Shown here piece after piece: positions 55,181-64,000 of a stretch of 64,000 nt of DNA. The position numbers and the translations under genes are program-made. The notes beneath the pieces are model-generated. The model did no database searches, had not been told where the DNA came from, and saw only the letters and a list, made by a program, of their open reading frames with translations. Every line of letters begins with the position of its first letter. Within the stretch, counting starts at the first letter, position 1. This DNA comes from Lumbricus rubellus. Lineage: Eukaryota > Annelida > Clitellata > Crassiclitellata > Lumbricidae. The stretch is taken from NCBI GenBank assembly GCA_945859605.1, contig OX243821.1, positions 1,914,009-1,978,008 on the forward strand. Reading direction: 5' to 3'.

Positions 55181-55184
55181 TACG

Positions 55185-55295
55185 AGAGCTTGTTATAGCG
55201 CCACCTAAAGATTTCTTCTCAGAGGTGATCTCGACTACAACGAGGACACTGAATCGGAGTTGCACGCCAAAGAACATGAGCAATTGCGATTATTT
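55185..55295 (-). mobile_element. SINE family 1 fragment
   Basis: TTCTCAGAGGTGATCTCGAC and CACTGAATCGGAGTTGCACG. Same truncation as 9878 and 18436. Confidence 0.6.
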
Positions 55296-55700
55296 TGTTT
55301 ACCATGTCTACCGTAACTAAATTTTCTACCATCTCTTCCCACTACAGCAAAATTTCAAGCGTAAAACTTTCGGCCCCGAAAAATAAATTACGTATTTCTG
55401 AGATAAATTGTCAATCTAGCTTTTTCAAGCTTTTTTAATCGACTGGATCGTACCTTTTTAAATTCAAAGTGGCATCCCTGGTAGTTGAACACTGAATAAA
55501 AAAACAGATAAAAAACAATATCTGGACACCTTTAAATAAACTTTTAAAAGCTTTTAAATATGTCTGTCGACATCCATTTCGTCAATGCACTGAACATTAT
55601 GCTAACAACCATCACAATAAATAAATTATTACTCTACTGCTAGAGCTGCCACCATCATCACTAATCATTTATGAAGCTCCAATATAAATGAATCGGACTG
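55296..55700. repeat. Module H copy and P2 at 55526
   Basis: CAAGCGTAAAACTTTCGGCC, TCAATCTAGCTTTTTCAAGC, AGTGGCATCCCTGGTAGTTG, then GGACACCTTTAAATAAACTT. A parallel copy without P2 is at 59020-59190. Confidence 0.7.
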
Positions 55701-56240
55701 GTTATATGCTAAAAGTGCACCCTTAATTATTTAATTCAATAAAAAATTAATGGTGATGGGCTAAACCTGCCCATCCCGGATCGTTACCCTATTTTGCTAA
55801 GACCACTTCGGCACCCCGGTCCGCAACCTGCTGAAAAAATATTGCCACTGAAACGCAATTGTAAAGATATCACACCAAAAATGAAATCTTAAAAAGCATT
55901 ATGGCCGTTTTTGCACTTAGAACACCTTTAAGTAGAATTTTCAACGGTATATAAATAAGTGAGCTTCGCATTATTATTGCATTTGTTCACAAACAGTACT
56001 AGGGTAAATCTCAAAGTCGATATGAATGGACTTCTTTGCCGCAAGATGTCATGAAACACTCATCAAAAGAACAAGAGTAAAGATATGAATTTTTAAACAC
56101 CTTGAAATAATATTCCACAAACTATTAAAAGCTTCCGTCGACTTACGGCTTATCAATTTTCTGATCAAATTTTGCATTGGCTTCAACCGTCACAATTACT
56201 CTACTGCTAACTCAGTCACTGGTTGCCCTTTGCAGGGCGT
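55700..56240. repeat. Repeat-array unit: B, P1 (55922), P2 (56097)
   Basis: GGTGATGGGCTAAACCTGCC and CATCCCGGATCGTTACCC keep the hairpin, although the preceding U-rich motif is lost. TTTGCCGCAAGATGTCATGA precedes P2. Confidence 0.8.
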
Positions 56241-56490
56241 CGCTAATGGTCTTTGTTACCACATATATTTTTTCAAATGGTCGTAAGTAGATTTCTGAGT
56301 CTGAAAGCATTCATTGCAGCATTCATTATTTCATATGTCGTTAAGTCCACAATCTGTATTCACAAATTATATAATTTTAAAGATCATTACGTAGCATTAT
56401 GTGTTGTAAGTTTAGTAGTAATGTCAGTTTAACGATGACAACGAAAGTTGAATGAATAGGAGAATATCCCTGCGTATTCTCTATTGTATG
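56240..56490. other. Module fragments, no gene
   Basis: TAAGTTTAGTAGTAATGTCA and GTTTAACGATGACAACGAAA match the pre-P2 block. GTTGAATGAATAGGAGAATA is the end of module D. Confidence 0.5.
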
Positions 56491-56705
56491 TATGTCTGTG
56501 CACTTGTCATAGCGCCCCTTCAATCTCTCTCTCTACTCAGAGGCGCTTCCGAATGCAGAGCGGACACTGCATCTGAGTTTCACGCCAAAGCGCTGAGCAA
56601 TTGTGAGCGAACGACTTGCAAGGTCCTTACGCTGCGAAGTGGATTCGATCCTCGAACCTTCTGGCTGAAAGGCAATGACGCCACCACTACACCACCGCAC
56701 CCGTA
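56490..56705 (-). mobile_element. tRNA-derived SINE family 1
   Basis: Minus-strand head with GCGGTGGTGTAGTGGTGGCG (A-box-like) and a GAGGATCGAATCCAC B-box-like segment, and the standard body with CTCTGAGTAG. It sits at the junction of modules D and C; no clear target duplication. Confidence 0.8.
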
Positions 56706-56729
56706 GGGTTTGAATTATAGCCTTCTTTT

Positions 56730-57110
56730 CACCTAGATTATGGCTGTGGCTGTATACGGGACTTTTGCAAGGTAGGCCTCAATCGACCAGCGTGTTTTGT
56801 TGACTACTGTAGAAGCAAAAAAATAATTCAATGTAAAAGAGAACTTGCGAAATAAATAAAGGTGTGCTCTAATGAAGAATTTTGTGATTGGAGTTACAGT
56901 GTATATAAATGTAGACAAAATTTTGTTTGATTAAACGGATGACGACTAATAAAAACCGTTGAAACGATGAGACTCTGTTCGAAATTACTCTGCTGATTAC
57001 CCGGATAGACGCCACATACATCGCCCGTGACACATCAGAAGAATACGATCTGTGATTGGCTGAGAAGTTTAATTTTCGATAGGCCACTGTACGTCCCAGG
57101 TTTCACTGAA
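56730..57110. repeat. Module C copy
   Basis: CTGTATACGGGACTTTTGCA, TTACCCGGATAGACGCCACA and CTGTGATTGGCTGAGAAG, then ACGTCCCAGGTTTCACTGAA. Confidence 0.75.
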
Positions 57111-57114
57111 CATT

Positions 57115-57490
57115 TGTTATTCTGGACCTGAATTTCACTCTTTGTAAGCTAAACGTGCACCATTAACGATTTAATTCTACAACGATTTTCTGGGGGATGG
57201 GCTAAACCTTCCCATCCCGGATCGTTGCCCCATTTTGCCTAGGCCCTTTCGGCACCATGGCCCGCAACCTGCTAAAAATGTTGTCATTGAAACGCCACTG
57301 TAAAGATTTCACACCGCAAAAAATAAAATCTGAAGTAAGCATAATAGCCGTTTTTTGCACTTAGAACACCTTTAAGTAAAATTTTACAAGCTGTATATAA
57401 GTGAGTTAGTTTCACACAAATGTTGAATCATACAACCATACGTTATAAACTGTCCCATGATAAATCTCACAGTCGATATTATGTTCATTC
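57115..57490. repeat. B module with P1 at 57366
   Basis: AACGATTTTCTGGGGGATGG and CCCATCCCGGATCGTTGCCC give a long hairpin. TATATAAG lies 28 nt after the P1 core start. Confidence 0.8.
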
Positions 57491-57493
57491 ATG

Positions 57494-57745
57494 CCTTATG
57501 TTCATTCATTCAAGAATTTATATAGCGCTTATTCAGGGGAACTACTCAGAAACGCTCGCGACTCCAGCACGGCAAAAGGGACAGTTTTTAGTTTTAAAAA
57601 AAAATGTTTCAGTAATAACCCCAGAAAGTAGACGTAACTCCTGTTGGAGCCCATTCCAGACAACTGGGCCGATCACAGAAAAGGCTCTATTCTGCATCGT
57701 TGCAATTCGTGCAAATGGGACCAAGAGCATTCCTTTCTGTGCAGA
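57494..57745 (-). pseudogene. L2/CR1-like LINE 3' fragment
   Basis: The minus strand encodes LLVPFARIATMQNRAF and VIGPVVWNGLQQELRLLSG before decaying, then a 3' region with CGAGCGTTTCTGAGTAGTTC and ATATAAATTCTTGAATGAAT. It matches 15548-15660 over the coding end. Confidence 0.8.
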
Positions 57746-57747
57746 TC

Positions 57748-57875
57748 GGAGGGGCGTGAAACTCCGATGGGACCGATGCAGTGTCCGCTCTGCATTCGGG
57801 AGCGCCTCTGCGTAGGGAGAGCTTGAAAAGGTGCTATGACAAGTGCACATACAAACAAACAAACGAACAGCTGGT
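57748..57875 (+). mobile_element. SINE family 1, 5'-truncated, with AAAC tail
   Basis: GGCGTGAAACTCCGATGGGA, GTCCGCTCTGCATTCGGGAG and CGCCTCTGCGTAGGGAGAGC lead to GTGCTATGACAAGTGCACAT and an ACAAAC tail. It abuts the L2 coding end head-to-head. Confidence 0.8.
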
Positions 57876-58105
57876 CAATTATTGAGCCCCTTCCCTTTCT
57901 AAATCCTGCTTGCTCTTCATAGCTGCTAAGACATATTTTAAACACCTTTAAATAATCTTTCACATGCTATATTAAATGCTTTCTTCGACTAACAGTCAAT
58001 GCTGAAATAGGTTGTTATCCGTTACTAATCTTCGTGTGATGACTCAATCTGACAAAATAGCAAATGATTACAGGTACAGGTTATACGAAATACGGCCAAC
58101 TATAG
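57876..58105. repeat. P2 (57942) and flank
   Basis: AACACCTTTAAATAATCTTT and then AATGCTTTCTTCGACTAACA. GATTACAGGTACAGGTTATA recurs at 59458. Confidence 0.6.
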
Positions 58106-58109
58106 CAGA

Positions 58110-58330
58110 CACGCAGAACGGCTTTACAGAGCGGGTTCGGCTTAACACTAATAGCCTAAGTGCTGGATCACTCCTGGTTCGGCCAAGCCAGAAGTGGGAG
58201 GGGCTATCTTATTTTCAGCAGAACCCGAGTCAAGCAACACAACAGAAAGCGCCACTGGCAGCTAACAGAAAATTCAAATAAATTAATGCCCTGCGTGAGG
58301 CTTGAACCCGTGTTGCGTAGATGACACTCA
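58110..58330 (-). mobile_element. tRNA-derived SINE family 2
   Basis: Minus strand: GGGTTCAAGCCTCACGCAGG (B-box side), GTTAGCTGCCAGTGGCGCTT, TTGACTCGGGTTCTGCTGAA and AGGAGTGATCCAGCACTTAG. The 5' part of the head is truncated compared with 49157. Confidence 0.8.
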
Positions 58331-58775
58331 CTATTGTAATCAACACTCTTACTACTTCGACCGTCACGGTGTCATCACTAATCATTACATATTTTAAACA
58401 CCTTAAAATAATTTTTACATGCCGTAAAATGCTTTTTTCAACTAAAAATTTGTCAATGTTATAATAGGTCTACTTGTAACAATAATTATTATTGTAAATA
58501 ATTTGTAATCAACACCTTTACTACTGCTAATGCTGCGACCGTCACGGTATCACCAATAATCATTTATGAAGCTCCATTATGTAATTTCGAAGCATCACTT
58601 GATGGCGATGAAAATAACCGAGTGAAGGACTTAAGTCTCAAGGTCTCAATACACAGCAACCATATCAATGTTTCGGTCAACTCAATTTATCAATGAATTC
58701 TCAACTAAATAAAGCCATCACATTAATTAATTTATTTATTTTACAGCTAATGCGCCGCCGTCACGCTGCCACTAT
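58331..58775. repeat. A modules with P2-like box at 58398
   Basis: ACACCTTAAAATAATTTTTA, then CTACTGCTAATGCTGCGACC and CCATTATGTAATTTCGAAGC. A shorter repeat of the ACTTGTAACAATAATTATTA type lies between. Confidence 0.65.
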
Positions 58776-58990
58776 GATCAATCATTCGTTATTTCGTTCA
58801 TCCATTCATTTGAAAATTTACATAGCGACCTTCAATAAAAGACTACTCAGAGGCGCTCCCGACTCCAGCGCGCCCAAAGGGAAAAGCTTTAAGTTTAGTA
58901 TAGATGGATTGTGGTGCAGTCCCAGGGTGTAGTCGTGGCTCTAAAGAAATAGGCCCTACCATTCCAGACCACTGTTCAGGAAAACGAACT
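58775..58990 (-). pseudogene. L2/CR1-like LINE 3' fragment
   Basis: TCAGAGGCGCTCCCGACTCC, TTTAAGTTTAGTATAGATGG and ACCATTCCAGACCACTGTTC. The coding end is too decayed to translate. Confidence 0.65.
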
Positions 58991-59480
58991 TCATGTCCTA
59001 CGTAAGCTCTTCACACTACAGTGAAATTTCAAGCGTAAAACATTCGGCCACGAAAAATTAATTACGTTTTTCTGAGACAAATTCTCAATCTAGCTTTCTC
59101 AAGCCTTTTTAATCGATGAAAAATTTTAAATTCAAAGTGGCCTCCCTGGTAGTTGAATACTGACTAAAAAAGCAGATTATAAAACATTAACAAAATGTTG
59201 GCAAATCAAGGCCAGTTCCTTTGTTACGATACATGTAGACAGGTCTATAACTGAACGATTTATGGAACGCATAGCAGGTATAATTAATATGGGTTGCCCA
59301 GTGTTTAAAACAGTTAATCCCACGTCAAACTAGTAAATAGATGCGTCTTTAACATTATATTGATGACAAAGATTCTTAAAAGAGGTGTTTCAATACAACG
59401 ACTCATCTTACATAATAATATTATTTTTTAATGATCCAATCTGACAGATAGCAGAATGATTACAGGTACAGGTTATACGA
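58990..59480. repeat. Module H copy and unassigned AT-rich sequence
   Basis: AAGCGTAAAACATTCGGCCA to GTGGCCTCCCTGGTAGTTGA match 55365-55485. From 59200 to 59450 I see nothing. Confidence 0.55.
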
Positions 59481-59485
59481 AATAC

Positions 59486-59530
59486 TTGTTTACTTACTTA
59501 CTTACTTACTTACCTACCTACCTTTCCTTC

Positions 59531-59577
<47 letters not shown>

Positions 59578-59742
59578 CTGCTTACTTACTTGCTTACTTA
59601 CCTACCTACCTACCTACCTACCTACCTACCTACCTACCTACCTACCTACCTACCTACCTACCTACCTACCTACCTACCTACCTACCTAGCTACCTACCTA
59701 CCTACCTACCTACCTACCTACCTACCTACCTACCTACCTACC

Positions 59743-59780
<38 letters not shown>
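59486..59780. repeat. TTAC/CTAC tetranucleotide microsatellite
   Basis: An outer pair of TTAC runs (59486-59600 and 59740-59780) encloses a CTAC run (about 59600-59740). The Leu-Pro-Thr-Tyr frames are artefacts. Confidence 0.97.
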
Positions 59781-59799
59781 TTACTCAACTGTTGTTATT

Positions 59800-60180
59800 T
59801 TTTGCCGCCGCTGTGACCACCGCTAATTATTTATGGAGCTCCACTGTAAAATGGCGCTAAGTAACTGAGTGAAGTACTTGAATCTCAGCGTCCCAATACA
59901 CAGCAACCAACTCAGAGGTTCGAACCCATAACCTCTATGTTACAAGGCAGATGCGCTAAGCAACAGCGGCGGATCCATGGTTCCATCTGGTCATAGCCCA
60001 CCATTCAGAAATGTACACAGGACGTGACCCCCCCCCCCCCACACACACACCATTAGGTTACAGGAAGATTTAAATAAATTCAGCGGGAAAAGGTGATAGA
60101 GAAAATGTGTCAAATGACTGAAAAACAGATCAAGAACAATTTTTCCACTTTTTTTATCAGTGCCCAAGAGATTTCAATTT
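59800..60180. repeat. A-module fragment and left part of module G, copy 3
   Basis: TTATGGAGCTCCACTG and GAGGTTCGAACCCATAACCT (module A) are followed by ATTAGGTTACAGGAAGATTT, parallel to 46740. Confidence 0.6.
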
Positions 60181-60545
60181 AATGATTAAAAGGTCATCAG
60201 CTTTTTTGGCATGAAAAATTTGCATATTTTCAAGACATTTCGACCAAATGACTAACAAATTAGGTCATCAGATTTTTTGGCAATATCCCACCATCAATAG
60301 AGACAACACCCTTGAACGCGCGCGCGCATACACACACACCCCTAGATACTGAGGTCAATTGCAAAATGAAGTGCTACTCACACTGGGTCAAGTAAGATTC
60401 AAAGGTTTCAAATATAGAGACCAATTATAGGTGCCACTGGTAGTCCATGTAACAGATAAAGCTTGGTAAATTGAGGGCTAAGAATTCGTTTTGCAGTTCG
60501 AAGTCAACACTACTAATTGAACACCTTTAATTATTGATAATCAGC
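60180..60545. repeat. Module G, copy 3, box at 60521
   Basis: ATTTGCATATTTTCAAGACA, CAATAGAGACAACACCCTTG, GTGCTACTCACACTGGGTCA, then ACACCTTTAATTATTGATAA. Confidence 0.75.
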
Positions 60546-61180
60546 GATAATAAATTCAGATCACATTGGCTCCGTGTTAATTGAATCCCCGCTAAGAAGT
60601 GGTGTGTAACAATGTCGCTAAACATCAGCCTAACTAACCAAAGAAACATAATGTCAACAACGGGGTTTTTTTGCTGCCGCTGCACCGCAGTTGTTTAAAA
60701 CGGATTTTTCGCCTTTTATTTTTTTTGCTAAAAGTCCACCATAAACAATTTAATTTGGCAAATATTTGGTATTGGGGAGGGGCTAATCCAGTCCCTCCCA
60801 GATCAATACGCCATTTTGCTAAGGCCACTTCGGCACCCTATACCTCAACCTGCTGAAGAAATATTGCCACTGAAGATAATCATTGTAAAAATTTCACACC
60901 CAAAAACAAAATCTGAGCAAAGCAATATAGCCGCTTTTAGATCTAAAACACCTCAAAATAAAATTTTCAACAGCGTATATGAGTAAGTCAGCTTCGCACA
61001 ATCGGTAGATAGTGTAACGAACATTGCATGCATCAGGTCAAATCTCGCAATCGATATGAAGACTTTATGAACGACACTCACAGGAACAAAATTAATGTAA
61101 ATACATATTTAGACACCTTTAAATATTCTTCTCCAAAGTTTTAAATGCTTTCATAAAATGACGGTATATTCAGATGTTTG
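60546..61180. repeat. Repeat-array unit: B, P1 (60948), P2 (61113)
   Basis: The hairpin reads GGGAGGGGC with GTCCCTCCC. P1 has ACACCTCAAAATAAAATTTT and GTATATGAGTAAGTCAGC. P2 follows after 165 bp. Confidence 0.8.
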
Positions 61181-61304
61181 AACATCATTGTCGCAATCAT
61201 CCTTATTACTTCCATTAAAAATTCGCGATACTGCATTGCTTGTATCTCATGAAACATTCTCAAGGACAATAATTATTAAGACGCACTTGTTTAGAACTGT
61301 CCGG

Positions 61305-61352
61305 TAGCTACGTTAAGCGCCTTCGTGAGGTTATTGTAAGGCGCTATGTAAA
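61305..61352 (+). mobile_element. L2-type retroposon tail at the TACA array
   Basis: TACGTTAAGCGCCTTCGTGA and AAGGCGCTATGTAAATGTTC run directly into the microsatellite. Confidence 0.65.
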
Positions 61353-63048
61353 TGTTCATATACATACATACATACATACATACATACATACATACATACA
61401 TACATACATGTATACATACATACATACATACATACATACATACATACATACATACATACATACATACATACATACATACATACATACATACATACATACA
61501 TACATACATACATACATACATACATACATACATACATACATACATACATACATACATACATACATACATACATACATACATACATACATACATACATACA
61601 TACATACATACATACATACATACATACATACATACATACATACATACATACATACATACATACATACATACATACATACATACATACATACATACATACA
61701 TACATACATACATACATACATACATACATACATACATACATACATACATACATACATACATACATACATACATACATACATACATACATACATACATACA
61801 TACATACATACATACATACATACATACATACAGTCATACATACAGTCATACATACATACATACATACATACATACATACATACATACATACATACATACA
61901 TACATACATACATACATACATACATACATACATACATACATACATACATACATACATACATACATACATACATACATACATACATACATACATACATACA
62001 TACATACATACATACATACATACATACATACAGTCATACATACATACATACAATACTTACATACATACATACAGTCATACATACATACATACATACATAC
62101 ATACATACATACATACATACATACATACATACATACATACATACATACATACATACAGTCATACATACATACATACATACATACATACATACATACATAC
62201 ATACATACATACATACATACATACATACATACATACATACATACATACATACATACATACATACATACATACATACATACATACATACATACATACATAC
62301 ATACATACATACATACATACATACATACATACATACATACATACATACATACATACATACATACATACATACATACATACATACATACATACATACATAC
62401 ATACATACATACATACATACATACATACATACATACATACATACATACATACATACATACATACATACATACATACATACATACATACATACATACATAC
62501 ATACATACATACATACATACATACATACATACATACATACATACATACATACATACATACATACATACATACATACATACATACATACATACATACATAC
62601 AGTCATACATACATACATACATACATACATACATACATACATACATACATACATACATACATACATACATACATACATACATACATACATACATACATAC
62701 ATACATACATACATACATACATACATACATACATACATACATACATACATACATACATACATACATACATACATACATACATACATACATACATACATAC
62801 ATACATACATACATACATACATACATACATACATACATACATACATACATACATACATACATACATACATACATACAGTCATACATACATACATACATAC
62901 TTACATACATACATACAGTCATACATACATACATACATACATACATACATACATACATACATACATACATACATACATACATACATACATACATACATAC
63001 ATACATACATACATACATACATACAGTCATACATACATACATACTTAC
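61352..63048. repeat. TACA tetranucleotide microsatellite, about 1.7 kb
   Basis: A nearly pure TACA array is interrupted by a recurrent CAGT variant (near 61831, 61843, 62031, 62072, 62157, 62600, 62877, 62917 and 63024) and a few CTTA units. The very long frames on both strands are artefacts. Array length in an assembly should be treated as approximate. Confidence 0.98.
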
Positions 63049-63420
63049 TATACCTATAGAAAGGCTCCAATTTCGCAACGTAGTAAGGGCTTCTGATCAG
63101 AGAATCGAATCAGTAATATCAACGTTATAATTTGACTGCTCTAACCAATGAGCCGATTAACAATTGTGGAGGCCCTGTTCAGTAAAAACTGTGGGTGCAC
63201 TAACCTTGTAGAATCACTAAACAAAAGGACACACAAACATGGCCACATTAGGGTTAGTGCACGTATGGGTGCTTTGATTACCATCCAGTGTAAAAACCAA
63301 CCGGTCACCCACGCATATGTTGTTTTATTACGGCGCTCTCAAAGACGCTTTAAGGCATGTTCAACATATTAACTATGTCTTAAGTTTACGTCCTATACAT
63401 TAAAAAGAGTCCATGTAATG
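63049..63420. other. Unassigned sequence
   Basis: A 74-residue + frame (63148-63372) has no recognised motif. TGACTGCTCTAACCAATGAG at 63132 resembles the tRNA-like head of module A. Confidence 0.4.
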
Positions 63421-63692
63421 AAGCTAACGGCATTGTGTGACGTAAGAATAAAATGATGTAGTTAAACACTCAACAACAAAACAAATGTAAAATACATTTT
63501 AGACACCTTTAAATAGGATTCCACAAGCTAATAAATACTTTGGTCAACTAACGACATCATCTTTCATCATTTTTTGTTCGACCATCACAATAACTTTGTT
63601 GCTAATGCTGCCACCGTCACCACTCATCATTTATTTTATAAAGCTCCATTATAATAATGACGAAGATCCAGTGGATGTCGCTGAGTAATAAC
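63420..63692. repeat. A module, P2 at 63503, near-identical to 38215-38480
   Basis: GGCATTGTGTGACGTAAGAA, AGACACCTTTAAATAGGATT and ATAATGACGAAGATCCAGTG show only scattered differences and one GTATTT-type indel relative to the 38-kb copy. Confidence 0.8.
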
Positions 63693-63696
63693 TTAA

Positions 63697-64000
63697 CCCG
63701 TTGGAAGTGAGGTGGGGTGTGACACACCCCAGAGGTATTCTACTTTAATTTTTTGTGTAAAACGTCAAACCAGCTTGGATTATTTTTTCTACCTTTGTGA
63801 ATATGAAATACGGACACTTTACCAAAATTTCACGAATTTTGAACGAACCGTTCTTTTTATTTTAATGTATATTTGAAGGAAATTGCGATTTTTCGTATAC
63901 AAACCGAACTTACACGGGCAAAGTGCACAATGGATGGGTTCCCCTTCTGGCCATCTAATCAAGATTGAAAACAGATATTTGTTCGTGATAATCGCCTGTT
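63697..64000. mobile_element. piggyBac-like element, family P3, left end (runs off window)
   Basis: TTAA (63693-63696) precedes CCCGTTGGAAGTGAGGTG. Arms GGGGTGTG (63714-63721) and CACACCCC (63723-63730) form the subterminal palindrome. The first 150 bp is the reverse complement of 4001-4149. The element is inserted in module A right after GCTGAGTAATAAC. Confidence 0.7.

Noticed and set aside
61352..63130. Very long open frames (up to 592 codons) on both strands
   Set aside because: They are translations of a TACA array; all frames of a 4-bp repeat without stop codons stay open.

Overview
The window is 64 kb of repeat-dominated, AT-rich eukaryotic DNA. The likely source is an animal, and retroposon tails of the GCGCTATATAAAT and GTCGTTAAACACT types plus degenerate CCCTAA repeats suggest a marine invertebrate; I cannot name the species. 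I found no intact protein-coding gene, no rRNA and no convincing functional tRNA. Long open frames are microsatellite artefacts (repeated Met-Tyr-Val-Cys, Ile-His-Thr-Tyr, poly-Asp, poly-Met) or decayed retrotransposon 3' ends. A 200-base assembly gap lies at 3801-4000.

The dominant content from about 6 kb onward is one family of diverged repeat modules, mostly on the + strand. The fullest copies read D-C-B-A over about 1.6-1.9 kb (for example 34270-36150 and 50105-51700). C carries CRE/E-box/CCAAT-like motifs. B carries a U-rich Sm-like sequence followed by a GC-rich hairpin, then a box here called P1. A carries a related box, P2, then a tRNA-like stretch on the minus strand. P1 and P2 share an ACACCTTTAAATAA core followed about 27-28 nt later by TATATAA or TATAAAT. 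More than 60 cores are present, and paired P1 and P2 lie about 145-187 bp apart. This resembles a proximal-element plus TATA promoter and is the best candidate for something undescribed.

Mobile elements have invaded this background. There are three hAT-like MITEs with exact 8-bp target duplications (5157-5465, 11010-11437, 21352-21796). TTAA-flanked piggyBac-like elements or ends lie at 4001-4153, about 11884-11950, 40712-42234, 42271-43131 and 63697-64000, all with GC-rich subterminal palindromes. A Helitron-like 3' terminus ends at 17692. Four tRNA-derived SINE families are present, including a full copy at 52722-52903 with a 16-bp duplication. RTE-like, L2/CR1-like and a further non-LTR retrotransposon leave 3' fragments.

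Microsatellites are numerous, and several sit at retroposon 3' tails: pentanucleotide TATTG after 3075, GAAT at 15.8, 22.4 and 27.2 kb, ATC after SINE-E copies, and a 1.7-kb TACA tract at 61352-63045. The window looks like a heterochromatin-like repeat field rather than a gene locus.
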